A stretch of 64,000 nt of DNA from assembly GCA_041394945.1 (NCBI GenBank), contig JAWKHH010000001.1, positions 992,001 through 1,056,000 of the forward strand, given 5' to 3'. The notes beneath the pieces were generated by a model. The model did no database searches. It had not been told where the DNA came from and was given only the letters and a program-made list of their open reading frames with translations. Positions 33,174 through 40,530 of this stretch are shown here, piece by piece. The stretch comes from Bryobacteraceae bacterium (GTDB taxonomy: Bacteria > Acidobacteriota > Terriglobia > Bryobacterales > Bryobacteraceae). Position 1 is the first letter of the stretch. The number at the start of each line of letters is the position of its first letter. Position numbers and translations under genes: made by a program.

Positions 33174-34676
33174 ATGTCTCGTTCCACCGAGGAGTTCCGC
33201 AGTGTGTTCAAAGCCGCCCGGCGGGCTGGCACCCCTCTCGTTGCCGTTCGTACGGCCGACCCGGCCAGCGCCAGGGCACAAGTCATGGCCAGCCTGAACG
33301 GCAAGAGCGAAATCCCGGTTGTGGTCTGGGACATTGTCAACGGGCTGACGGGAAGCAACGAGCCCGGTAAGACAGCGGTGGGCAAGCTGGTCGGCGAAAA
33401 CGCTAGTCCCCTTGGCCCAGCCGACGCGCTGGCGGCGGCGCAGAAGATCGCCAAGGATACCGTCCTCTTCTTCCTGAACCCGCAACGCGTCTGGGAACAG
33501 ATCGACGTTCTGCAGGGGATCTGGAATCTTCGTGACGTTTTCAAGGCGAACGGCCAGATGCTCGTGCTGATCTCGACACCCGGAGCCTCGTTGCCACCGG
33601 AACTCCAGAGTGACGTCATGGTGATCGACGAGCCTCTGCCGTCGGCGGAGGAACTCGCAGCGCTCGCGCGAGAGACCTTTGAGGCGGCCGAACTTCCGGC
33701 CCCGAGCGAGGAGACCGTCGAGAAGGCGGTCGATGCGCTCGTTGGCTTGGCCGCATTCCCGGCGGAACAGGTGCTGGCAATGTCGCTTTCGAAAAGCGGA
33801 CTGGACTTCGGCCGGCTCTGGGATCGCAAGCGCCAGGCAGTTGAGCAAACACCGGGACTCACCATCTGGCGCGGCGGGGAGACCTTCGATCAGATCGGCG
33901 GCTGCGACAACATCAAACGCTTCCTCGACGCCGTGATCCACGGCGAGGAGGCACCCCGAGTCATCGTCTTCGTTGACGAGATCGAGAAGGCGTTCGCGGG
34001 CACTGGGACGGATACCTCGGGAGTCAAGACCGAGATGACCGGCACGATGCTCAGTTGGATGCAGGACCGAGGCGCGGACGGCGTGATCTTCATCGGGCCG
34101 CCCGGTGCGGCGAAGTCCGCCGTGGCGAAGGCAGCGGGGGCGACGGCAGGGATACCGACGGTGGCGTTTGACCTGGCGGCCATGCAAAGTTCGCTGGTCG
34201 GCGGCTCGGGCGAGAGGCTGCGGGCGGCGCTTCAAGTGGTCGATGCCATCTCGCAAGGCCGAAGCCTCTGGATCGCCACCTGCAATTCCATCACGAGCCT
34301 GCCGCCGGAATTCCGCAGACGCTTCACCCTGGGCACATTCTTCTTTGACCTGCCAACCGCCGAGGAGCGCGAGGCGATCTGGAACATCTATGAGCATCGC
34401 TGGCAGTTGACCGGCGAGCGCCCGGACGACGATGGCTGGACCGGCGCGGAGATCAAGGAGTGCTGCCGTAAAGCTTGGCGCCTCAAACTCTCGTTGCGGG
34501 AATCAGCAGCGTACATCGTGCCGGTTTCTCGCTCGGCAGTGGACCAGATCGAGGCGCTGAGACGACAGGCGTCAGGACGATTCCTGAGTGCGTCCCAGCC
34601 CGGTGTGTACTCAGCCGAAAGCGAATCCCTCCCGGTTGGATCTGGGAGGCGCTCGTTCCGGGAGATCGGGGATTGA
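33174..34676 (+). CDS. Ycf46-like AAA ATPase with rearranged Walker motifs
   Basis: A 500-aa protein. Residues 1-170 form a degenerate ATPase-like region with ISTPGASLPPEL, as in the Ycf46 N-terminal domain. The AAA core is unusual: a Walker B-like VIVFVDEIEK (about 263-272), with GTMLSWMQD following, comes before the P-loop GPPGAAKS (308-315). After the P-loop the chain goes through FDLAAMQSSLVGGSGERLR to sensor 1 (IATCN, 367-371) and the arginine finger RRRF (about 391), with no Walker B in between. The Walker B segment therefore seems displaced upstream. AGGAG lies eight bases before ATG 33174. It begins a module with DUF1257, DUF2997 and a radical-SAM protein, as ycf46 and ycf35 homologues do. 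Confidence 0.72.
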   Translation: MSRSTEEFRSVFKAARRAGTPLVAVRTADPASARAQVMASLNGKSEIPVVVWDIVNGLTGSNEPGKTAVGKLVGENASPLGPADALAAAQKIAKDTVLFFLNPQRVWEQIDVLQGIWNLRDVFKANGQMLVLISTPGASLPPELQSDVMVIDEPLPSAEELAALARETFEAAELPAPSEETVEKAVDALVGLAAFPAEQVLAMSLSKSGLDFGRLWDRKRQAVEQTPGLTIWRGGETFDQIGGCDNIKRFLDAVIHGEEAPRVIVFVDEIEKAFAGTGTDTSGVKTEMTGTMLSWMQDRGADGVIFIGPPGAAKSAVAKAAGATAGIPTVAFDLAAMQSSLVGGSGERLRAALQVVDAISQGRSLWIATCNSITSLPPEFRRRFTLGTFFFDLPTAEEREAIWNIYEHRWQLTGERPDDDGWTGAEIKECCRKAWRLKLSLRESAAYIVPVSRSAVDQIEALRRQASGRFLSASQPGVYSAESESLPVGSGRRSFREIGD

Positions 34677-34688
34677 TGGAGGATCGCC

Positions 34689-35102
34689 ATGAGCAAGTAT
34701 GAAGTACTGCGTACGGTGCTCTCCGCGGAGCGCTTTCTAGTTGAGGCGCTTCGGGAGCTTGGCTACAGCCCGGACGTCTCGCACGAAGGAATGAGCCTCT
34801 ACGGATACCTGGGCGACGAGCGGCCAGAGAAAGCTCACATCGTCATTCGTCGGCGGCAACTCGACTCGGCGAGCAACGACATCGGCTTCGCCCGCGACGC
34901 CAACGGTGTGTACCGCGCGCTCATCAGCGAGTACGACCGCGGCATCGGGTTCAATGACGGTTGGCTGGGACGTGTCGCCCAGACGTACAAGGAGCGCCAG
35001 ACAATGGCGGTCGCGAAGTCGAAGGGCTACCGGTTCGTGGGGCGGCAGGTGTTCGAGACGCCTACCGGCAAGAAGGTGCAACTCCGGTTCGCAGTCCGCT
35101 GA
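34689..35102 (+). CDS. DUF1257 (Ycf35-like) protein
   Basis: A 137-aa protein 12 bp after the ATPase gene, with GGAGGATCGCC upstream of its ATG. It has the DUF1257 pattern: LVEALRELGY near the N-terminus, a strand rich in RRR/DIGF, EYDRGIGFNDGW in the middle, and RQTMAVAKSKGYRF at about residue 100. The C-terminal VFETPTGKKVQLRF strand is typical. DUF1257 proteins are usually found with an AAA ATPase and DUF2997, as here. No enzymatic residues are evident; the biochemical role is unknown. Confidence 0.8.
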   Translation: MSKYEVLRTVLSAERFLVEALRELGYSPDVSHEGMSLYGYLGDERPEKAHIVIRRRQLDSASNDIGFARDANGVYRALISEYDRGIGFNDGWLGRVAQTYKERQTMAVAKSKGYRFVGRQVFETPTGKKVQLRFAVR

Positions 35103-35113
35103 GGAGGTTGACT

Positions 35114-35314
35114 ATGGGCGAGAAGACCATCACCGTCGAGATCGACGAACAGGGCAACAGTTCCATCGACCTAATCGGATTCCATGGGAAAGGGTGCGGA
35201 GATGTGGCCGATGCGCTGCGGGGTAAGGACAAGCTGGTCGTCGGCCGGAAGAAGCGCGAATACCACATTCGCGCCGCCGAGAATTCGGTGGTTCGCAACT
35301 CGAAGGGAGGGTGA
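35114..35314 (+). CDS. DUF2997 small protein
   Basis: A 66-aa protein with GAGGAGGTTGACT before ATG. It matches the DUF2997 pattern, in which an ITVEID strand leads to a GFHGKGC turn and then a short helix (VADALRG), a Lys-rich loop and a final YHIRA strand. The single Cys at the GC position is typical of the family and may be functional. It is eleven bases after DUF1257 and seven before the radical-SAM gene, so the four genes form a unit. Confidence 0.75.
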   Translation: MGEKTITVEIDEQGNSSIDLIGFHGKGCGDVADALRGKDKLVVGRKKREYHIRAAENSVVRNSKGG

Positions 35315-35320
35315 GCCTCC

Positions 35321-35893
35321 ATGTTCCTCCGCGTCCACGCCTTAATGGAAAACAGCACAGTGAACGGCCCCGGAGCGCGAGCGGTGATCTGGGTCCAGGG
35401 ATGCTCGTTAGGTTGTCCGGGTTGTTGGAACCCGCAAACGCACGCTCCGTTGCAGGGCTTCCGGCTCGACGTTTCGGAGATCCTCGAATGGTTCGCGAAG
35501 GCAAGGCGTGAGAATCGGATCGAAGGTCTCACGATCAGCGGCGGCGAACCGATGGAGCAGGCGCAAGCGGTTCTGGAGTTGCTCCGCAGGCTGAAGGCGG
35601 CGCACCCCAGCATCACCGCCGGGCTGTTCTCGGGCTACACGGAACGCGAACTCCGTGAGAGCCTGTGGCCGGCCATACAAGGCCACCTCGACTTCGCCGT
35701 CCTCGGCCGCTACAACGCAAGGCGGCGCAGTGGCGATCCACTGGTCACGTCAGCCAACCAGGTGCTGCGTCTGTACACTGCCCGCTATTCAATGGCTGAC
35801 TTCGCGGCGCAATCCGTGGAAGTCCACATCGACGATACCGGCCTGACCCAAATCACCGGCTTCCCCATCCTCGGCTCGCCCGTTCTGGGCTAG
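35321..35893 (+). CDS. Radical-SAM activase-like protein (NrdG/PflA type)
   Basis: A 190-aa protein of the short glycyl-radical-activase type. The Fe-S motif CSLGCPGC has cysteines at 28, 32 and 35 (CxxxCxxC). The TISGGEP motif that binds the SAM methionine follows, as in NrdG, PflA and related activases. The length matches an NrdG-like single-domain enzyme. No glycyl-radical enzyme gene is adjacent. Instead it lies with AAA, DUF1257, DUF2997 and DUF3150-like genes, so it probably acts on a partner in that set. AGGGTGAGCCTCC precedes the ATG. Confidence 0.85.
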   Translation: MFLRVHALMENSTVNGPGARAVIWVQGCSLGCPGCWNPQTHAPLQGFRLDVSEILEWFAKARRENRIEGLTISGGEPMEQAQAVLELLRRLKAAHPSITAGLFSGYTERELRESLWPAIQGHLDFAVLGRYNARRRSGDPLVTSANQVLRLYTARYSMADFAAQSVEVHIDDTGLTQITGFPILGSPVLG

Positions 35894-35922
35894 CCAGCCC
35901 ACTCTTCAACCTGGAGTTCACT

Positions 35923-36924
35923 ATGGCCACACAAGGCAGTCTCTTTGCGTCTGCCGGCGCGGTGCTCACGCTGCCGGTTCCCGTCATGCCCACCGGCGAC
36001 ACTGCGGGCGGCGACCCGCCGCCCCCGCTTGTTCCCATCTACGATCCCGGCGTCGATCTCGCCCGCAAGACCGTCTGCATTAAGGTCCGCCTGTCGACGA
36101 TGGGCAACACCCGGAAGGTTTCCACTTCCCAAATCGAGGCTGACGCCGACAAGGATCTTCTGCGCGTCTCGAAGCACCTGCTCGATTCCGCCGAACTGAA
36201 GGCGATTGGCCGGTTCGATGGCGAGATCCGGCGGTTTCTATACAACATCTGCCTGCCGTTTGAGGTCGGCATTCACCTGCTGCCGATCGCCGCCTTAGAA
36301 GCCGTCGAGCAGAAGTTGCGCCAGTTCGCCGAACAGCGGCAGGAACTGGTCAAGTCGTTCCTCGTGGCCTACCCGACCCTGTGTCAGGACGCGGCGAAGC
36401 GCCTGCGGGGTCTCTACAATCCGGCCGACTACCCGCCGGCGAGTGACGTCGAACGTGAGTTCGGTTTCTCGTGGCAGTACGTCAGCTTCGGCGTTCCCGA
36501 TCAGCTCAAGGGCATCTCCCAGGAAGTCTGGCAACAGGAACGCGAGAAGGCGGCGCAACGCATGGCCGAAGCGTCGTCGGAAATCCAACAGGTACTGCGC
36601 GAGACGATGGCGAAACTCGTTCAGCACATGGCGGAGCGGCTGAAGGTGGGTGCCGACGGGAAGCCCGTGCGTTTCAAAGAAACGACCGTCTCGAACCTGG
36701 TCGAATTCTTGGCCAACTTCGAGTTCCGCAACGTCACCGACGACGCGGAGCTTCAGGGGCTCGTGAACCAGGCACGGACTCTCCTCCAGGGTCTTGAGGC
36801 CGACGACCTGCGCTCGACTGGGGAACTCCGCGCTCGGGTACAGGCAGGCATGGAGGGTCTAGCTTCCCAACTCGACACGATGCTCACCAAGTCCGGCAGC
36901 CGGAAGTTCAGGTTTGAGGATTAA
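35923..36924 (+). CDS. DUF3150-like protein
   Basis: A 333-aa protein, soluble and largely helical. The N-terminal 40 residues are Pro/Gly-rich and disordered. The body has VRLSTMGNTRKVSTSQIEADADKD (charged), FLYNICLPFEVGIHLLPI, and GFSWQYVSFGVP stretches that resemble the DUF3150 family found with AAA and VWA partners on plasmids and phages. The C-terminal 26 codons (36847 onward) have a related but different copy at 38797-38883, with an opposing gene between. The stop overlaps the opposing gene's stop (TTAA). The tail here may therefore have been acquired with that insertion. Confidence 0.55.
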   Translation: MATQGSLFASAGAVLTLPVPVMPTGDTAGGDPPPPLVPIYDPGVDLARKTVCIKVRLSTMGNTRKVSTSQIEADADKDLLRVSKHLLDSAELKAIGRFDGEIRRFLYNICLPFEVGIHLLPIAALEAVEQKLRQFAEQRQELVKSFLVAYPTLCQDAAKRLRGLYNPADYPPASDVEREFGFSWQYVSFGVPDQLKGISQEVWQQEREKAAQRMAEASSEIQQVLRETMAKLVQHMAERLKVGADGKPVRFKETTVSNLVEFLANFEFRNVTDDAELQGLVNQARTLLQGLEADDLRSTGELRARVQAGMEGLASQLDTMLTKSGSRKFRFED

Positions 36925-38684
36925 GCAACTTCCTCAGGCTGCTTCACAAGTTCGGTCACTAGCCACTGCAATTCAGCGCGAGCACGCCCGATGAGCGCTT
37001 GATATGAGAAGACCCGCGCAGCCGGGGGCATATTGTTTTGAAGCCTGAGATCGGTTGTACCGCCGATAACAACAATGTCGATCGGTTGAACTTTCCCAAG
37101 TAGATCGTCCCTATATTGCTCGGCCTGACTGAGGTCCTCCCGGCCTATTCGATGCGATGGGCGTTTGAACTCGATCAATGTATACCGCTGGCCGAACCCA
37201 CCCAGAAGCAACAGGTCGGGCCGTTTGGAGGCTCGCGGGCCGGTGAACTTCGTAGAGGTGTAGTCAGCAATGATGTTCGCAAGGCTCCGGTTGGAGGACA
37301 TCAAAGCAAAGTCAGCCCCGAACACCCAAAGATTTGTTTCTAGGGCCTTGTGCACCTCCATTTCCTTCATGTCCATGGATCGGACCATTTCGTCCAGGCG
37401 ATCAAGTATCGCGAGGCGGCGCTTCGCATGTACGCTGATTTGGCCTATTTCCAGAACACCGAACTCATGTAAGGCTTCGGCCAACACGGCAACATCGCCC
37501 TGCTTCGCGCTATCGATCCTTTCGAGCACCTGCCAGTATTCATCCAATTCAAGCGCGTCGAGCACAACAGAAACGATTGGGCGAATCCGCTCCTCGGACT
37601 CGCCGTACATCTTCTTGATGACCCGCTCTATAGACAGCCGAGCAAATTCACGCCGGTGCTCGGGCATAGCGGCCAGGCGCCGATTGATCTCCTGTTGAAG
37701 TCGAGCCTGCGCCAGGTTCATCTCCTTCTGGAAAGCCCCTTTTAGCTGCTCGCGCACGGCTTGTTGGACGTACTGCTCCAGCGCGATGTACGCCTTACTG
37801 TTCTCGATGACGCTTCCCCAGTCAGCAGTCACATCGTCAAGGAGCCCATCTGCTTCAACTTCGCCGTATACTCGCCTTAGCAATTTGGATGGAATGTCAT
37901 CTGCGCCTTCCAGTCCGAAGAATGAAGGCCGCCCGACTACCTTGCCACCGACTCTGATCGCGATTCCCGGTTGCCGCATCCCCTTGCCCTCATCGACTAA
38001 GCGCGTCGTCAAGGCAACTCTGCCCACTCCGGCGACATCCACTTGCTCTGAGAATGCAGAGCCAGGAACATCAACTATGCTCACCCGTGATCCGTTGACG
38101 AAGATGGCAAAGTCATGCTCTCGTCCGTACTCTACAACCAAGAGTTGTCTCAGCTTGTCCGGATCCGGGAAAGCCAAGTTCTGATGGAGTCGGGATAACG
38201 ACACTTCCGTTCCGTGCTCATGCTGCGGCACTTCGGAAACTTCGACTGCGATCGGAAAAGCTTCAAGATCACTTGTTCGATGCAGTAGTTCCTCTCGTGG
38301 AATTGTTAAGGTCGTCTTCTGTCCGCGCGCTGTCGTCGCTAGTGTCATTACGTCCGCGACCATCAATCCCGCGAATTTGCCAATCCCCTTCCTGCCTTTG
38401 ACCAACCGTTTCTTTACGGTCCGGTTGCCCTGAACTGCCCGACGATCACGCGCAATCCGAAGGTACTCCTGACGGACTTCCTTCTCGGTCATGCCCGAAC
38501 CATCGTCCTTCACAGTCAGGGGACCTGCAGTCATCGCATCTGGCAGGGTGATGGTAACGGTGTCCGCATCTGCGTCCCAGGCATTGTCGACCAGTTCCTT
38601 GATTGCTTGCTCACTGGAACGGTAAGTCTCTCCCAGAAGCATGGCGAGTCGGGGGTCAACTTGAAATTTGGCAGGTTTTGGCAT
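36921..38684 (-). CDS. GHKL (Hsp90-like) ATPase with C-terminal nuclease domain
   Basis: A 587-aa protein on the minus strand. The N-terminal GHKL ATP-binding domain has the N box ELVDNAWDADA (N34), G1 DDGSGM (60-65) and G2 GRKGIGKF (97-104), similar to Hsp90/MutL/MORC-type ATPases. The centre (about 290-470) is helical. The C-terminal end shows RPDLLLLGG (D about 491) and LIEFKRPS (E505, K507), a PD-(D/E)XK nuclease layout resembling Shedu/DUF4263-type domains. An ATPase sensor fused to a nuclease is a typical single-gene anti-phage design. It sits alone between two versions of a neighbour's 3' end, consistent with recent insertion. The AT content is slightly higher than in the backbone. No defence role has been demonstrated. 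Confidence 0.78.
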   Translation of the reverse strand: MPKPAKFQVDPRLAMLLGETYRSSEQAIKELVDNAWDADADTVTITLPDAMTAGPLTVKDDGSGMTEKEVRQEYLRIARDRRAVQGNRTVKKRLVKGRKGIGKFAGLMVADVMTLATTARGQKTTLTIPREELLHRTSDLEAFPIAVEVSEVPQHEHGTEVSLSRLHQNLAFPDPDKLRQLLVVEYGREHDFAIFVNGSRVSIVDVPGSAFSEQVDVAGVGRVALTTRLVDEGKGMRQPGIAIRVGGKVVGRPSFFGLEGADDIPSKLLRRVYGEVEADGLLDDVTADWGSVIENSKAYIALEQYVQQAVREQLKGAFQKEMNLAQARLQQEINRRLAAMPEHRREFARLSIERVIKKMYGESEERIRPIVSVVLDALELDEYWQVLERIDSAKQGDVAVLAEALHEFGVLEIGQISVHAKRRLAILDRLDEMVRSMDMKEMEVHKALETNLWVFGADFALMSSNRSLANIIADYTSTKFTGPRASKRPDLLLLGGFGQRYTLIEFKRPSHRIGREDLSQAEQYRDDLLGKVQPIDIVVIGGTTDLRLQNNMPPAARVFSYQALIGRARAELQWLVTELVKQPEEVA

Positions 38685-38796
38685 CAGTTCACGCCGTGCG
38701 TTGGGTTCATTCTATCTGCTTATGCCGCTGACAATGCCCTTGGCGCCTGGACGCCAAATAGTTGGCTGTGCCGCGCTCGGCGAACCCCTGTATAAG

Positions 38797-38883
38797 GGCA
38801 CGGCGGAGATCCCGGCTCAACTCGAGACCATGCCGGTGAACGCTGGCCGCCGGAAGTTCCGGTTAGAAGAGGAGGAGGCATGA
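38797..38883 (+). pseudogene. Displaced 3' end of a DUF3150-like gene
   Basis: These 29 codons have no start of their own and encode a tail resembling the DUF3150-like protein's C-terminus. The shared pattern is QL-x-TM, then G-x-RKFR, then acidic residues. Aligned over 25 codons, about two thirds of the bases and 11 residues are identical by eye. The stop overlaps the ATG of the following gene (ATGA), as expected of an original operon junction. The opposing ATPase-nuclease gene lies between this remnant and the intact gene. Confidence 0.68.
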
Positions 38884-39065
38884 ACGCCGGGTTTGTCGAC
38901 GCAGTAGTGGAAGGCTTCGAGGGGACGCTCGAAGAGGTCCTATCTCGGGCTCTGTCGCCGGTGTTGAGGGCAGCCGTGGCGGACCTTCGATCGCAAATCG
39001 CGACGGCGCGTGGCGCGATCGCCGAGATCGGCGAAGAATCCAACACTTCCTGCGCCGGTAGTTAG
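38880..39065 (+). CDS. Small hypothetical protein
   Basis: A 61-aa, Ala/Glu-rich helical protein with GAGGAGGAGG before ATG. It overlaps the stop of the displaced DUF3150-like tail, so it was once coupled to that gene. No motif recognised. The gene is followed by a hairpin and then ssb. Confidence 0.6.
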   Translation: MNAGFVDAVVEGFEGTLEEVLSRALSPVLRAAVADLRSQIATARGAIAEIGEESNTSCAGS

Positions 39066-39093
39066 ACTGCCGACGCTTTCATCAACCCTAAGC

Positions 39094-39109
39094 GCCGGGC
39101 CTTCCCGGC
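39094..39109. promoter_or_regulatory. Hairpin before ssb
   Basis: A six-base perfect stem, GCCGGG and CCCGGC, around a CCTT loop lies in the 71-bp gap before the ssb gene. There is no T-run, so it is a weak terminator candidate or an mRNA stability element. Confidence 0.3.
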
Positions 39110-39136
39110 CATTTCGAACAAAGGAGCAATGACACG

Positions 39137-39547
39137 ATGAGCGGAGTCAACCAGATCACGATTGTCGGCAACGTCGGCGCCGCCCCGGAACTGAACTACG
39201 GCCAGAACAACCAGCCGTACTGCCGGTTCTCGGTCGCCGTCAACGAACAGTGGAAGAACAACGGCGAGAAACGCGAGCGGGTAACGTGGTTTCCAATCGT
39301 TGCCTTCAACGGTTTATCGGAAAACTGCGCTGCCTATCTTGAACGCGGCCGGACCGTTGCTGTGATCGGGCGCGTTCAGACGCGCGAGTACGAGGACCGT
39401 GAGGGCACGAAGCATCACGTCATGCAGGTGGTCGCAGAAAAGGTCACCTTCCTCGGCGCCTCTCGCAAGGATGAGTCATCGGCGGCGCCCAGCCCAGGAA
39501 AGCCCGCTTCGCAGAGCGAGAGCGACCCGGACTCCATTCCATTCTGA
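39137..39547 (+). CDS. ssb: Single-stranded DNA-binding protein
   Basis: A 136-aa SSB. The OB-fold spans about residues 1-110, beginning VNQITIVGNVG and containing the typical RFSVAVNEQWKN and VAVIGRVQTREYED strands. The C-terminal tail is a flexible Ser/Pro-rich linker ending SDPDSIPF, an acidic tip of the DDIPF type that recruits partner proteins. It probably serves the element's own replication rather than being the chromosomal copy, as it lies among PRTRC and replication genes. No promoter was distinguished; a small gene and a hairpin precede it. Confidence 0.95.
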   Translation: MSGVNQITIVGNVGAAPELNYGQNNQPYCRFSVAVNEQWKNNGEKRERVTWFPIVAFNGLSENCAAYLERGRTVAVIGRVQTREYEDREGTKHHVMQVVAEKVTFLGASRKDESSAAPSPGKPASQSESDPDSIPF

Positions 39548-39582
39548 CCTGAGCGTGGGGGCGTTTCGTCGCCCCCATCAGG
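39548..39582. promoter_or_regulatory. Stable hairpin that can mask the PRTRC E ribosome binding site
   Basis: Directly after the ssb stop, an eight-base perfect stem (TGGGGGCG with CGCCCCCA, 39556-39563 and 39570-39577) closes a TTTCGT loop. A second stem CCTGA/TCAGG (39548-39552 and 39578-39582) extends it across a three-base bulge. The right arm overlaps AGGAG (39580-39584), the likely Shine-Dalgarno site of the next gene. It could act as an attenuator or as a translation control for the PRTRC genes. Confidence 0.5.
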
Positions 39583-39591
39583 AGCGAATCC

Positions 39592-40062
39592 ATGACTGAC
39601 ACATCTCAATCACCCGGTTTGTTCACGCAATTGCTGCCCTTGCTCGCTCAACGGGCAGTGCTCATCACGATCTCGCAGATCGAGGAAGGCGACCGCCTTC
39701 AGGTCAACATCTGCCCGCGTCAGCTCAAGGACGGGGAGAACCAGGCACTGACCACGCCGTTATCGGCATGCGGTACCGCCACGGAACTCGACAACGAACT
39801 CGTTGCCCAGGTGGCCTCATTCGTGGCCGCCCAAGTCGGGCTCCATTCGAATCTCTCGGCCATCGAAAAGGAACTTGCAGAGGCCGAGCGGCTTGCCCGC
39901 GAAGAAGCCAAGAAGAAGCAGAAGACAGTCGGCAACGGCGGCAAGAAGGCCGATCCGGTCGCCAAGCCATCAGAGGCGGAAGTGAAGCCCGAACCGCCTG
40001 CCGCGCAGACGCTGAGCCTCTTCGACGCTCCCGTGGCCGAGGCCGCCGTGGAAGGAGACTGA
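39592..40062 (+). CDS. PRTRC system protein E
   Basis: A 156-aa protein. The N-terminal half carries the PRTRC E pattern LFTQLLPLLAQRAVLITISQ, followed by LQVNICPRQLKDGE. After about residue 95 it becomes a Lys/Glu/Ala-rich flexible region ending in TLSLFDAPVAEA. PRTRC stands for ParB-related, ThiF-related cassette, a conserved gene set on plasmids and integrative elements with no settled function. It precedes PRTRC C after six bases. The site upstream of the start lies in a hairpin. Confidence 0.85.
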   Translation: MTDTSQSPGLFTQLLPLLAQRAVLITISQIEEGDRLQVNICPRQLKDGENQALTTPLSACGTATELDNELVAQVASFVAAQVGLHSNLSAIEKELAEAERLAREEAKKKQKTVGNGGKKADPVAKPSEAEVKPEPPAAQTLSLFDAPVAEAAVEGD

Positions 40063-40068
40063 CGAAAC

Positions 40069-40278
40069 ATGCCCCTCACGATCACCAAAATGACTCGGCT
40101 GTTCCAGTTCAACGGCATCCGGCTTCCGGATCCCAACCCAAACATGCCGGTAGACGAAGTCAAAGCGCTATACGCGGGGCAGTACCCGGAGTTGGCGACC
40201 GCCGTCGTCAACGGCCCGGAAGCCGTCGGCGACAAGATGCGCTACACCTTCGAGCGCGCCATCGGTAGCAAGGGCTAA
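40069..40278 (+). CDS. PRTRC system protein C
   Basis: A 69-aa protein with GGAGACTGACGAAAC before the ATG. The sequence follows the PRTRC C family: an FQFNGIRLPDPNPNM strand-turn, then VKALYAGQYPELATAVV and a final RYTFERAIGSKG. It is a small alpha/beta protein resembling ubiquitin-like folds in size, though that comparison is speculative. It lies directly between PRTRC E and the small gene before PRTRC F. Confidence 0.87.
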   Translation: MPLTITKMTRLFQFNGIRLPDPNPNMPVDEVKALYAGQYPELATAVVNGPEAVGDKMRYTFERAIGSKG

Positions 40279-40281
40279 CCC

Positions 40282-40530
40282 ATGCGCCGGTCGAAGCGAG
40301 CTACGCCTGAGAGTCTCCATCAGGTCTTCGCGGAGCAAGACGCGCGCCGAGATCTTCTACAACTCGCCAAAGGTGAACAGACGTCGCTGAATCCAGCGTT
40401 AGCGAGGTTCGTCGCATGCCCCGACTGGCAAATCGCATCCTCCCTGCTGCACGCCGCACTCCACGCGTCACTGATCGACCGGCGCCGAGCACGCCTTGCC
40501 GCTCCGCCCGGTTGGCTCCATCCGCTCTGA
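40282..40530 (+). CDS. Small hypothetical protein in PRTRC cassette
   Basis: An 82-aa basic, helical protein. It starts three bases after PRTRC C, and its stop overlaps the PRTRC F start (TGATG), so it is translated as part of the cassette. No recognised motif. Small unassigned frames at this position have been seen in other PRTRC sets, to my recollection. Confidence 0.6.
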   Translation: MRRSKRATPESLHQVFAEQDARRDLLQLAKGEQTSLNPALARFVACPDWQIASSLLHAALHASLIDRRRARLAAPPGWLHPL

